Assembly: GCA_900548085.1 (NCBI GenBank)
Contig: URJF01000009.1
Location: 1-22,531, forward strand
From: an uncultured Oscillospiraceae bacterium
GTDB taxonomy: Bacteria; Bacillota; Clostridia; Oscillospirales; Acutalibacteraceae
Length of the DNA: 22,531 bases
Reading direction: 5' to 3'
This document shows positions 8,611 to 15,985 of this stretch, in pieces; the first letter of the stretch is position 1, and each line of letters starts with the position of its first letter. The notes under the pieces are model-generated. The model was not told the DNA's origin and ran no database searches. It saw only the letters and a list, made by a program, of their open reading frames with translations. Position numbers and translations under genes: made by a program.

Positions 8611-9094
8611 CATAGTTCTAATAGAACCCGAAATACCGCAGAACACCGGAAATATTGCACGCACCTGCGCCGCAACCGGAGCAAAACTGCATCTGGTAGG
8701 TCCTATGGGATTCACCATAGATGACAAAAAACTCAAGCGTGCCGGTCTGGACTATTGGAACAAGCTGGACATAACCTTTTATGACAGCTCCGAAGAATTT
8801 TTCGATAAAAACAAAGGCGGAACATTCTACTATTTTTCCACAAAAGCAGAACAGGCTCACACCGATGTAAAGTATCCCAATCACTGTTACCTCGTGTTCG
8901 GCAAGGAGACAAAAGGTCTGCCCGAGGAACTGCTGAAAGCTAATCACGACTATTGTGTCAGACTGCCAATGAGAGGAATCATTCGCAGTTTAAATCTATC
9001 CAACGCCGTGGCTGTAGGAACATATGAGGTACTGCGGCAGTGGGGCTATCCACAGCTTTCGCAAAAAGGTCAGCTGCATAACTTAAAATGGTAA
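8594..9094 (+). CDS. trmL: tRNA (cytidine/uridine-34 2'-O)-methyltransferase TrmL
   Basis: A 166-residue SPOUT methyltransferase of the TrmL/CspR type, which methylates the ribose of the wobble nucleotide in tRNA-Leu using S-adenosylmethionine. The family signature is complete: NIVLIEPEIPQNTGNIARTC (6-25), LVGPMGF, the knot-forming LVFGKETKGLPEE, and IRSLNLSNAVAVGTYEVLRQ near the C-terminus. The ATG lies inside nagA in another frame, 17 bases before the nagA stop; GAGGT seven to eight bases upstream is a good ribosome site. It is the last gene of the dus-nagA-trmL operon, so two tRNA-modification genes flank a sugar deacetylase. A bidirectional terminator follows at 9103. Confidence 0.96.
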   Translation: MENSLNIVLIEPEIPQNTGNIARTCAATGAKLHLVGPMGFTIDDKKLKRAGLDYWNKLDITFYDSSEEFFDKNKGGTFYYFSTKAEQAHTDVKYPNHCYLVFGKETKGLPEELLKANHDYCVRLPMRGIIRSLNLSNAVAVGTYEVLRQWGYPQLSQKGQLHNLKW

Positions 9095-9102
9095 ATAAAA
9101 AA

Positions 9103-9132
9103 ACGGAGGCACTCGTCAATGAGCGTCTCCGT
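9103..9132. terminator. Bidirectional intrinsic terminator between trmL and the CmpB-like gene
   Basis: ACGGAG pairs with CTCCGT, followed by a G-T wobble, a C-G pair, one A-C mismatch and CTC/GAG closing a six-base loop. On the minus strand it is followed by a run of seven T residues, giving a good terminator for the CmpB-like gene. On the plus strand the tail is weaker (AATTATTTTG) but can serve trmL, whose stop is eight bases before the stem. Confidence 0.75.
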
Positions 9133-9146
9133 AATTATTTTGTCTG

Positions 9147-9782
9147 TTAAAATTGAATTGACCAATATGCCGGTGCGGTCTTAAATACATTTATGCTAAT
9201 CATCATAATCAGCCAATCGAGCACGATAGGAATACCTAAGCCGTAATCAAGTGCAACCACCGTTTTGCGTGGTAGCCTTTTGATTTTAGTCATAAGACCC
9301 TCGAAAAAATCACCCATAAGTACAGTAACACCTGCCGCCAAAGCTGTGGTAGTGGGAATACTTGTGTACTGAGTAACATGGAGCGGAATACCGCTGTAGT
9401 TCCAAAGCTGAATACCCGAAATTTTTTCAAACATGGTACCTACCACTATCTCGCCGGCAAAAATAAATGCAAATACTATACAAAAATAGTACAATCTTGC
9501 CTGCCATCCACTCTTTGCATCTAAACGAGTAGAAAAGAAACGGGGGTTATTGCTGGTGCCTAAGGCAAAATACATTGCCCACATAGCAAAGGTATAGCAA
9601 AACAGAAACGGCAAAAGCTGATTCCTGCTATCCAAAATGCCCTTAGAAAAAAAACGAAACAGATTCTCAACACAATATCCGATATGGGCATAAATCAACC
9701 CTGCAAGCCATAAATGCACTATGTCGTAGTCGCAAAGTCTGATATGCTGCTCGGAATCACGATAAAAACACTTTTTGTTCAT
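9147..9782 (-). CDS. CmpB-like multi-pass membrane protein (putative ABC transporter permease family)
   Basis: This 211-residue protein has about five hydrophobic segments (roughly 22-42, 55-75, 95-118, 140-158 and 185-205). The stretch GEIVVGTMFEKISGIQLWNYSGIPL resembles the ExxxGxxxxxxxxxxxWxYS signature of the family annotated as putative type-IV ABC-transporter/CmpB; the biochemical role of that family is unsettled and the label should not be read as proof of transport. No ATPase partner is adjacent. ATG 9782-9780 has an excellent ribosome site (GGGGGAG, six bases upstream). The gene stands alone between two terminators, and its -10 lies inside an inverted repeat (9820-9847), suggesting individual regulation. 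Assignment to the family is moderate. Confidence 0.8.
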   Translation of the reverse strand: MNKKCFYRDSEQHIRLCDYDIVHLWLAGLIYAHIGYCVENLFRFFSKGILDSRNQLLPFLFCYTFAMWAMYFALGTSNNPRFFSTRLDAKSGWQARLYYFCIVFAFIFAGEIVVGTMFEKISGIQLWNYSGIPLHVTQYTSIPTTTALAAGVTVLMGDFFEGLMTKIKRLPRKTVVALDYGLGIPIVLDWLIMMISINVFKTAPAYWSIQF

Positions 9783-9819
9783 AAATGACTCCCCCGCTCC
9801 GTTTTTTGTAAGCTTTTCT

Positions 9820-9847
9820 ATACACTTGTATTATAACGCAAGTGTAT
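9820..9847 (-). promoter_or_regulatory. Operator-like inverted repeat enclosing the -10 of the CmpB-like gene
   Basis: Perfect nine-base arms ATACACTTG (9820-9828) and CAAGTGTAT (9839-9847) flank ten bases. Inside and partly overlapping the spacer is a minus-strand TATAAT (9835-9830), which would drive the CmpB-like gene with a leader of about 40 bases. No good -35 is found 16-18 bases upstream. A third half-site with the same CACTTGC core lies at 9873-9879, in the same orientation as the right arm and 35 bases from it. The layout fits a repressor or activator site; the regulator is not in this window. Confidence 0.5.
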
Positions 9848-9910
9848 CACATTTTATTTATGCAAACATAATGCAAGTGACAAAAAAGCAGCATTTATAG
9901 ACATTTGTCT

Positions 9911-9945
9911 AAAACGCCCGCAAGTTCTGTGCTTGCGGGCGTTTT
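9911..9945. terminator. Strong bidirectional terminator after the cytidylate-kinase-like gene
   Basis: A perfect 14-base stem (9911-9924 with 9932-9945) with core CGCCCGCAAG and a seven-base loop. A-tract and T-tract at its two ends supply the terminal U run in either direction. It sits one base after the stop of the minus-strand gene ending at 9947 and insulates it from the CmpB-like promoter region. Confidence 0.92.
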
Positions 9946-9946
9946 G

Positions 9947-10552
9947 TTAATCTAACTTTTTGAGATAATTACAAATGAAATCAATAATATCTTCTTTTTT
10001 CATTCGAGAAGAAGAAAAGCACATTGTATAATTGCTTGCTCTGCCCCATTTTCCGTCGCCGAAATAATTATAGTACGATGCACGGTCACGGTCTTTTCGC
10101 TGAATGAAGCGAGTGGCGTTCTTTTGGCTTACGCCGGGCTCGGTAGCGAGATAGCGCTTTATACGATAATCCATATCTGCACCGATGAACACGCTGATTA
10201 CATTTATGTCGTCTCGTTCCTCCAAGATTTTATCTGCTCTGCGGCCGACAATAACACAAGAACCTTCGTCAGCGGCCTGCTGAATGACTTTACGCTGAAC
10301 CTCTATAACCTTTCCCTCATTGACTGCGCTGTCGATAGTGTACGGGTCCATAACCACATTGAACAAAAACGAGGTGGTAGGTTGTTCATCGAACATATCG
10401 AATATGCCTTCCTCAACACCCATCTCTCTAGCTTTTTTGCGGAGCTCAACCTTGTCATAATACTTCGCACCGAGCTTGTCTGCAAGGAGCTTTCCTATTT
10501 CCTTTCCGCCGGAGCAGAACTCACGACCGATACAAATAACATATTTTTTCAT
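9947..10552 (-). CDS. Cytidylate-kinase-like P-loop protein
   Basis: A 201-residue protein of the cytidylate-kinase-like family (Cytidylate_kin2 type). The N-terminus KYVICIGREFCSGGKEIGKLLADKLGAKYYDK has the family's modified nucleotide-binding loop (GR-F-SGG-EIG). SCVIVGRRADKIL, VFIGADMDYRIKR and KDRDRASYYNYF are also typical. Members are widespread in Clostridia and their true substrate is uncertain; nucleotide monophosphate phosphorylation is inferred. ATG 10552 is chosen over an in-frame GTG at 10561 because the GTG is the end of the ribosome site (AGAAAGGG, eight bases before the ATG). It lies 17 bases after the LOG-family gene and is almost certainly co-transcribed with it. Confidence 0.88.
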   Translation of the reverse strand: MKKYVICIGREFCSGGKEIGKLLADKLGAKYYDKVELRKKAREMGVEEGIFDMFDEQPTTSFLFNVVMDPYTIDSAVNEGKVIEVQRKVIQQAADEGSCVIVGRRADKILEERDDINVISVFIGADMDYRIKRYLATEPGVSQKNATRFIQRKDRDRASYYNYFGDGKWGRASNYTMCFSSSRMKKEDIIDFICNYLKKLD

Positions 10553-10569
10553 AAATAACACCCTTTCTG

Positions 10570-11145
10570 CTATTTCAAATCTCTTACGGTAAGTCCCTGC
10601 ATATCATCGTTCTCAAGATATTCTGTCATTTTCTCAATATTATCGAACGATTTGTACAGGACATCTATCGTCGGTTTAATAAAATCCTTGACAACAGCGT
10701 CATTTATTGCCGCTATAAGAGACTCATAATATCCGTCAACATCAAATACTGCAATGGGCTTTCTGTGCTGTCCCAGCTGTTTTAATGTCAGCACCTCAAA
10801 AAATTCCTCAAATGTACCTACTCCGCCCGGAGCAATAACAAATCCGTCTGCCAAATCTTCCATAACGCCCTTGCGCTCTCTCATAGTCTCGGTATATGTC
10901 ATCTCATCACAATGGTAGTCCACATAATCGGACAATTCATCCTTAAAAAAATTAGGTATAACTCCGTGAGTTTTTCCTCCGCCTCGCTTAAATCCTCTTG
11001 CAGCGGCACCCATAGCTCCCGTACTGCCGGAGCCGAACACAAGATTATGCCCTCTCTCAGCCAAATACTCGCCCATTTTTTCTACCGCAACAATATACTT
11101 ATGGTCAATATCCTTTCCGGATGCACCGAATACACAAATATTTAT
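10570..11145 (-). CDS. LOG-family protein (TIGR00730 type) with apparent non-canonical start
   Basis: LOG-family proteins are Rossmann-fold phosphoribohydrolases acting on cytokinin-type or purine nucleoside monophosphates; older annotations call them lysine decarboxylases. The signature is complete: SGSTGAMGAAARG, MRERKGVM, the catalytic PGGVGTFEEFFE and LKQLGQHRKP. The only canonical start in frame is ATG 11076, but this cuts away the first beta strand. The frame stays open to 11151, just after a TGA, and reads INICVFGASGKDIDHKYI before that ATG, which is the normal family N-terminus. The first codon would be ATA (11145-11143) or ATT (11139-11137). GGTGA lies six bases before the ATA. From ATA the protein has 191 residues, the usual family length. 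A base error cannot be excluded. Confidence 0.85.
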   Translation of the reverse strand: MNICVFGASGKDIDHKYIVAVEKMGEYLAERGHNLVFGSGSTGAMGAAARGFKRGGGKTHGVIPNFFKDELSDYVDYHCDEMTYTETMRERKGVMEDLADGFVIAPGGVGTFEEFFEVLTLKQLGQHRKPIAVFDVDGYYESLIAAINDAVVKDFIKPTIDVLYKSFDNIEKMTEYLENDDMQGLTVRDLK

Positions 11146-11225
11146 ACCTAATCACCGCACTTTCTGTTGTTCTAATATAAAAATACCACTTTTTTCATCG
11201 TCAGTAAATATTTTTTGTGAAAACA

Positions 11226-11253
11226 ATTTTAAAAATTTATTTTTTTATTGCAA
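11226..11253 (-). promoter_or_regulatory. Candidate promoter for the LOG/cytidylate-kinase-like pair
   Basis: The palindromic TTGCAA at 11248-11253, which forms the galT -35, can also be read on the minus strand with TAAAAT (11231-11226) 16 bases away. The region is A/T rich, so a chance match is possible. The predicted start near 11219 would give a leader of about 75 bases. Confidence 0.35.
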
Positions 11254-11276
11254 ATAGTCTTTGATAAATATATAAT
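11248..11276 (+). promoter_or_regulatory. Sigma-A promoter of the galT operon
   Basis: TTGCAA (11248-11253), a 17-base spacer and a perfect TATAAT (11271-11276). The predicted start is about 11283, giving a leader of about 22 bases that contains AGGAGG at 11292-11297. The in-frame TTG at 11248 that would lengthen GalT is part of this -35 and is therefore not a start codon. Confidence 0.78.
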
Positions 11277-11304
11277 GTTTTTAAGAATGGCAGGAGGATT
11301 ATAT

Positions 11305-12795
11305 ATGGAAATTTTTGAAGCGATAAAAGCACTGGTAAACTACGGTGCCGAACAGCATTTGATAGAAGATGAGGACAGAATATACACAACCAACACAATA
11401 TGTGCGGCACTGGGATTAGACACCTATGAGGAACCTGAGCATGAGTGTCACGGAGAGCTGTGCGACATTCTCGCATCTATTTTGGACTATGCGGTAAAAA
11501 ACGGATTGTGCGAGGACAGTGTGGTCTATCGTGACCTGTTTGACACAAAAATAATGGGACTTCTCACTCCGAGGCCGTCTCAGGTAATAAAAGAGTTTAA
11601 AGACAGATATGCGAAGTCACCGAAAGAGGCTACAGAATACTACTACCACCTGTCACGCAAGACAGATTACATCAGAGAATACAGAATAAAGAATGATGTA
11701 AAATGGGTAACAAAAACACCTTACGGCGATATTGACATAACCATCAATCTCTCCAAGCCCGAAAAGGACCCTAAGGCTATAGCCGCCGCTCTCACAATGA
11801 AGCAGAGCGCATATCCAAAGTGTCAGTTGTGTAAAGAAAATGAAGGCTATTGCGGAAGGGTAAACCACCCTGCACGCCAAAACCACAGAATAATCCCTAT
11901 CGAGCTGGCTGGAACACCGTTCTACCTCCAATATTCACCGTATGTATATTACAATGAGCACTGCATCGTATTCAACGCAGAACATATACCGATGAAAATT
12001 GACAGAGCGGCATTCAAAAAGCTGTTTGCATTTGTTGAGCAGTTTCCGCACTACTTTGTAGGCTCTAATGCCGACCTGCCTATCGTAGGCGGCTCAATAC
12101 TGACACACGAGCATTTTCAGGGCGGCAACTACGAGTTCGCTATGGCAAAGGCACCTGTAGAAACTCCTCTGACATTTGAGGGTTATGAGGATATAGATGC
12201 CGGAATAGTAAAGTGGCCTATGAGCGTTATCCGTCTCACCGGCACAGACAGCGAAAAAATGGTAGACCTGTGTGACAAGATATTGACCAAGTGGAGAGGA
12301 TACACTGATGAGGAAGCATTCATCTATGCCGAAACAGACGGTGTTCCGCACAACACCATCACCCCTATCGCAAGGATGAGAGACGGCAAATTCCAAATTG
12401 ATTTGGTACTGCGCAACAACATCACCACCGACGAATATCCTCTGGGCGTATATCACCCACATCCCGAATACCATCACATCAAAAAAGAAAATATCGGTCT
12501 GATTGAAGTTATGGGACTCGCCGTACTTCCGTCCAGACTTAAGAATGAAATATCACTGCTGACTGACGCAATATCTAACGGAAAGAATGTAGCAGATAAT
12601 GAAGAAATCGCAAAGCACGCAGAATGGATAGACGAAATCAAGAGCAGACGCTCTCTGACAGTTGAAAACTGCGAAGAAGTGCTCAAAGACGAAATCGGAA
12701 AGGTATTCGCTGCTATTCTCGAGCAGTGCGGAGTATTCAGCCGTAACGAAAAAGGAAAGCAACAGTTCATTAAATTTGCCGAAAGCGTGAAATAA
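11305..12795 (+). CDS. galT: UDP-glucose--hexose-1-phosphate uridylyltransferase (Firmicutes type)
   Basis: GalT exchanges UMP between UDP-glucose and galactose-1-phosphate in the Leloir pathway. The 496-residue product matches the longer Firmicutes class rather than the roughly 350-residue E. coli class. Landmarks are the RPSQV block (90-94), CQLCKENEGYCGR (173-185), PYVYYNEHCIVFNAEH (212-227), and the active-site HEHFQGG (268-274), which replaces the HPHPQ of the short class, with the uridylylated histidine expected at H270. ATG 11305 is selected because AGGAGG lies seven bases upstream and longer frames begin inside the promoter. It is the first gene of the operon with the PHP phosphatase and the GH27 enzyme. 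No galK or galE is present in the window. Confidence 0.97.
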   Translation: MEIFEAIKALVNYGAEQHLIEDEDRIYTTNTICAALGLDTYEEPEHECHGELCDILASILDYAVKNGLCEDSVVYRDLFDTKIMGLLTPRPSQVIKEFKDRYAKSPKEATEYYYHLSRKTDYIREYRIKNDVKWVTKTPYGDIDITINLSKPEKDPKAIAAALTMKQSAYPKCQLCKENEGYCGRVNHPARQNHRIIPIELAGTPFYLQYSPYVYYNEHCIVFNAEHIPMKIDRAAFKKLFAFVEQFPHYFVGSNADLPIVGGSILTHEHFQGGNYEFAMAKAPVETPLTFEGYEDIDAGIVKWPMSVIRLTGTDSEKMVDLCDKILTKWRGYTDEEAFIYAETDGVPHNTITPIARMRDGKFQIDLVLRNNITTDEYPLGVYHPHPEYHHIKKENIGLIEVMGLAVLPSRLKNEISLLTDAISNGKNVADNEEIAKHAEWIDEIKSRRSLTVENCEEVLKDEIGKVFAAILEQCGVFSRNEKGKQQFIKFAESVK

Positions 12796-13572
12796 ATGTA
12801 CAATTTCCATACTCACACAAAAAGGTGCGGTCACGCAAAAGGTGAGGACGAAGAATATGTCCTCCATGCTATAGAAAACGGCTACACCACTCTGGGATTC
12901 AGCGACCACGCACCCTATATATTTCCGGACAAATACGAGAGCACATTCCGTATAAAGAGCACAAAATCAGCCCAGGACTATGCAGACAGCGTCCGTGCGC
13001 TCCAAGGTAAATACAACGACCGAATAAAGATAAAATTGGGCTTCGAATTAGAGTACTATCCCGAACTCCACGACGAAGAAATGGAATATCTGTCACAATT
13101 CGACTACGACTATCTCATACTCGGTCAGCACTTTACCGACAACGAATATGAGTCCTATGCGAGATATGCAGGTCACCCCACGAACTCTCCCGTAGTACTA
13201 GACAAATATATAAGCCAAGTGATTATGGGTGCAAGGACAGGAATGTTTAGTTATGTTGCTCATCCGGGTGTAATCAATTTTACCGGTGACAAAAAAATAT
13301 ACACCAAAAAGATGACTCATTTGGCTGAAAAGCTGAACGAGCTTGACATTCCCGTAGAATTCAACTTTTTAGGTTTTTCCACAGGCAGACACTATCCTAA
13401 CAGAGATTTTTGGAAAATAGTGTCCGAAGTGGGAAACAAGGTCATAATCGGCTTAGACGCTCACGAGCCCGATGTCTTTGACAACAAAAAAGATTTGCGC
13501 AAGGCTCACAGATACCTAAATGAATTTGAAATCGAACCACTCGAAAAATTCGAAATAAAAAAGATAAAATAG
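12796..13572 (+). CDS. PHP-domain phosphatase, HisJ-like
   Basis: This 258-residue metal-dependent PHP phosphoesterase resembles the HisJ/HisK-type histidinol-phosphatases. Metal ligands are visible in order: H5 and H7 (NFHTHT), H13, D37-H38 (GFSDHAP), the glutamate in LGFELEYYP, H in ILGQHF, H in YVAHPGV and D-H in GLDAHEP. The ATG is the base immediately after the galT stop, so it is co-transcribed with galT and probably translated by re-initiation; no clear separate ribosome site is visible. HisJ would dephosphorylate histidinol phosphate, but its place between galT and an alpha-galactosidase, with no his gene nearby, suggests a sugar-phosphate substrate. The family call is sure, the substrate is not. 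Confidence 0.92.
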   Translation: MYNFHTHTKRCGHAKGEDEEYVLHAIENGYTTLGFSDHAPYIFPDKYESTFRIKSTKSAQDYADSVRALQGKYNDRIKIKLGFELEYYPELHDEEMEYLSQFDYDYLILGQHFTDNEYESYARYAGHPTNSPVVLDKYISQVIMGARTGMFSYVAHPGVINFTGDKKIYTKKMTHLAEKLNELDIPVEFNFLGFSTGRHYPNRDFWKIVSEVGNKVIIGLDAHEPDVFDNKKDLRKAHRYLNEFEIEPLEKFEIKKIK

Positions 13573-13579
13573 GAAAAAT

Positions 13580-14887
13580 ATGAATTTTAAGAATTTTGCA
13601 AAACAGCCACCGTTAGGCTGGAACAGCTGGGACTGTTTCGGCGCCGCTGTAACGGAGGAACAACTAAAAGCTAATGCCGACTATATGGCTAATTACCTAA
13701 AGCCATATGGCTGGGAGTACATCGTTTGTGACATACAGTGGTATGAGCCCAATGCTGTAGACAACGACTACAACAATTTTGCACCGCTGACTATGGACGA
13801 ATACGGCAGACTTATGCCTGCCGAAAATCGTTTTCCCTCTGCTAAGGACGGAAAGGGATTTGCTCCCATGGCAGAATATGTGCATTCACTTGGGTTGAAA
13901 TTCGGCATACACATTATGCGTGGTGTACCCCGTCAGGCTGCTGCACAGAATTGCCCTATAAAAGACAGTAAACACACCTGCAGAGAAATTGCCCATCACT
14001 TTTCAGTATGCAGTTGGAATACCGATATGTATGGGCTGAAAAACTGCGACGGTGCTCAGGACTACTATAATTCCATAATAGATATGTATGCGTCCTGGGG
14101 CGTGGATTTTATAAAATGTGATGACATAGCCGTGACAGAATTCAGAAAATGGGATAACCCATATTCTGCCGACTATGAGATAGAAATGATAAGAAAAGCC
14201 ATCGACCTCACCGGCAGAAATATTGTACTGTCGCTGTCTCCTGGTCCGGCTATGATAGAGCACAAAGACCACCTGGAAAAGAATGCTAATATGTGGCGAC
14301 TGACAGGCGACTTTTGGGACAGATGGGACAAGCTGCATGAAATGTTCGACAAATGCGAACAATGGCAGGGCGTAACAAAAAAAGGGACATATCCCGACTG
14401 TGATATGCTGCCCGTAGGCAGACTGAGCATAAACGGAACATGCCACGGTGCGCAAGGCAGAATGAGCAATTTCACCACAGATGAGCACTACACCTTGATG
14501 ACACTGTGGGGAATATTCAAGAGTCCGCTGTTTATAGGCGGTAATTTGCCCGACAATGACGATTTCACACTGTCACTGCTTACTAATGCAGAGTATATGT
14601 ATATGCAACAAAACAGCTATGGTGCGAAAGAAATTTATCGAAGCGAGCACAACCGAAAAGGTACGGTAATTTGGGCAGCTAACGGTAAGAAATGCAAGTA
14701 CATAGCTATGTTCAACACCGACACAAAGGAACACAAAATCAAAGCAGATTTGACCTCCGTACTTATGCCGGATACAGAATATTCCGTCAGCGACATATGG
14801 GCTGAAAAATCCGTGGGCAAGGTTAAAAACACTTTGTCAGCCGTTGTTGCTCCTCACGGTGCAAGGCTGTTCAAAATTACATTTTAA
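13580..14887 (+). CDS. GH27-family alpha-galactosidase
   Basis: A 435-residue retaining glycoside hydrolase of family 27, predicted to release alpha-linked galactose. The N-terminus PPLGWNSWDCFG (10-21) and DIQWYEP are family hallmarks. The nucleophile is D181 in VDFIKCDDI, and the acid/base is D244 in WRLTGDFWDRW. The C-terminal 90 residues form the usual beta-sandwich. No signal peptide is present, so it acts in the cytoplasm on imported oligosaccharides such as melibiose- or raffinose-type sugars; the released galactose would enter the pathway served by galT. An AGGAAA ribosome site lies five bases upstream, seven bases after the PHP gene. GH27 also includes beta-L-arabinopyranosidases, so exact specificity is inferred from the galT context. 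Confidence 0.92.
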   Translation: MNFKNFAKQPPLGWNSWDCFGAAVTEEQLKANADYMANYLKPYGWEYIVCDIQWYEPNAVDNDYNNFAPLTMDEYGRLMPAENRFPSAKDGKGFAPMAEYVHSLGLKFGIHIMRGVPRQAAAQNCPIKDSKHTCREIAHHFSVCSWNTDMYGLKNCDGAQDYYNSIIDMYASWGVDFIKCDDIAVTEFRKWDNPYSADYEIEMIRKAIDLTGRNIVLSLSPGPAMIEHKDHLEKNANMWRLTGDFWDRWDKLHEMFDKCEQWQGVTKKGTYPDCDMLPVGRLSINGTCHGAQGRMSNFTTDEHYTLMTLWGIFKSPLFIGGNLPDNDDFTLSLLTNAEYMYMQQNSYGAKEIYRSEHNRKGTVIWAANGKKCKYIAMFNTDTKEHKIKADLTSVLMPDTEYSVSDIWAEKSVGKVKNTLSAVVAPHGARLFKITF

Positions 14888-14902
14888 CATTTAACAAACG
14901 AC

Positions 14903-14940
14903 AAAAACGGTATTTGTGATTAGCCACAAATACCGTTTTT
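14903..14940. terminator. Bidirectional terminator between the GH27 and alpha/beta hydrolase genes
   Basis: A perfect 16-base stem: the left arm 14903-14918 (AAAAACGGTATTTGTG) pairs with 14925-14940 around a six-base loop ATTAGC. The A and T runs at its ends allow termination in both directions, matching the convergent genes ending at 14887 (+) and 14967 (-). Confidence 0.95.
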
Positions 14941-14966
14941 GGTGTTTTTACAGGCGTAGTATATTT

Positions 14967-15959
14967 TTACGCTTGTTCCGTATTTTTGGAGTGAATAATG
15001 CTCTTAAAGAAATCCACCGCATCGTCGATAGCTTCCTTGCCGATTTCATTAAACGGCTCAAGAACACTGAACACATGCGGAAGTGCCTTTCCGTTATGGT
15101 GCGGATAGTCCTTGATTACAGTCTTAATGCCCTTGCTTTTAAACAGCTTGGCTGTCTTATGAGTTTGGGTGTGTGCCATCGAATCACCGCTGCTGGTAAT
15201 GAGATAAGTAGGCGGAACAGGTGCACAATCTACGATTTCGTCCAAATCCATATAGCCGTATGTAGCCTTTTTTCTGTAATCTTTGCCCCACATCAATCTT
15301 GTGTAAGGAGCGAGAATTCCGGTTTTCATAAAAGGCACGGGCGAGGTCAAAAGCAGTGCCGAGAAATCGAGTCCCACTTTTCTTACGCCGAATATCTTTT
15401 GCAGCTTTTCACTCTTCGAAATAATAGCAGTATAGACGCTGAGCTGACCTCCTGCCGAATCTCCGGTGAGCATAACCGAACTTCTGTCACAGGGATACAT
15501 ACCCATATGACTGTCAATCCAGTCCAATGCAACGGCAATACTCTGCAGCTGCTCAACCACAGTAACATCGGGCACAAGGCGATAGCTTATGCTAAAGACC
15601 GTAAAACCTCTGTCAGCCAATGCACGACAGTAGTTTTCGTTAAGGTCCTTTGTGGCATACATCCAGCCGCCTCCGTGAATATCGATAATAACGGGCAAGG
15701 ATTTGTTTTCTGCACCCTTTGGATAAAAGACATCCAAGTTGTGATAAACATTTCCATCGTCAATATAGGCAATGTCTTTTTTGCACTCAACATCAGGCGG
15801 AGTCTGCTTTGCCATTCGCTTGGAATCAGTCACGGCGCAGTTGCACCACATACGCTGCATAAGTCTGACTATCAGCTTTTTTTCGAGTCCGACAGTGGAC
15901 TTCGATTTGTATTCTGTTTTATCGGAAGTAATCAAACCGCCAACAAACATATTTTTCAT
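14967..15959 (-). CDS. Alpha/beta hydrolase (HSL-type carboxylesterase)
   Basis: A 330-residue serine esterase of the hormone-sensitive-lipase-like group. It has the oxyanion-hole motif HGGGW (95-99), the nucleophile S168 in LTGDSAGGQLS, the acid D259 in SSGDSMAH and the histidine H295 in ALPHVFS, so all catalytic residues are present. There is no signal peptide, although residues 25-40 are amphipathic. The natural ester is unknown; small acyl or carbohydrate esters are usual for the group. ATG 15959 is chosen over a TTG at 15977 because GGTGA sits seven bases upstream. It starts 26 bases after the stop of the PASTA pseudokinase and is read from the same promoter. A long plus-strand frame lies antisense to it and is not a gene. 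Confidence 0.9.
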   Translation of the reverse strand: MKNMFVGGLITSDKTEYKSKSTVGLEKKLIVRLMQRMWCNCAVTDSKRMAKQTPPDVECKKDIAYIDDGNVYHNLDVFYPKGAENKSLPVIIDIHGGGWMYATKDLNENYCRALADRGFTVFSISYRLVPDVTVVEQLQSIAVALDWIDSHMGMYPCDRSSVMLTGDSAGGQLSVYTAIISKSEKLQKIFGVRKVGLDFSALLLTSPVPFMKTGILAPYTRLMWGKDYRKKATYGYMDLDEIVDCAPVPPTYLITSSGDSMAHTQTHKTAKLFKSKGIKTVIKDYPHHNGKALPHVFSVLEPFNEIGKEAIDDAVDFFKSIIHSKNTEQA

Positions 15960-15985
15960 ATTATCATCACCGACCAAAAACAGTA

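Noticed and set aside
10570..11145. Lysine decarboxylase annotation for the LOG-family gene
   Set aside because: The PGGxGTxxE motif marks LOG-type phosphoribohydrolases; the lysine decarboxylase label is a historical misannotation and no PLP-binding motif is present.
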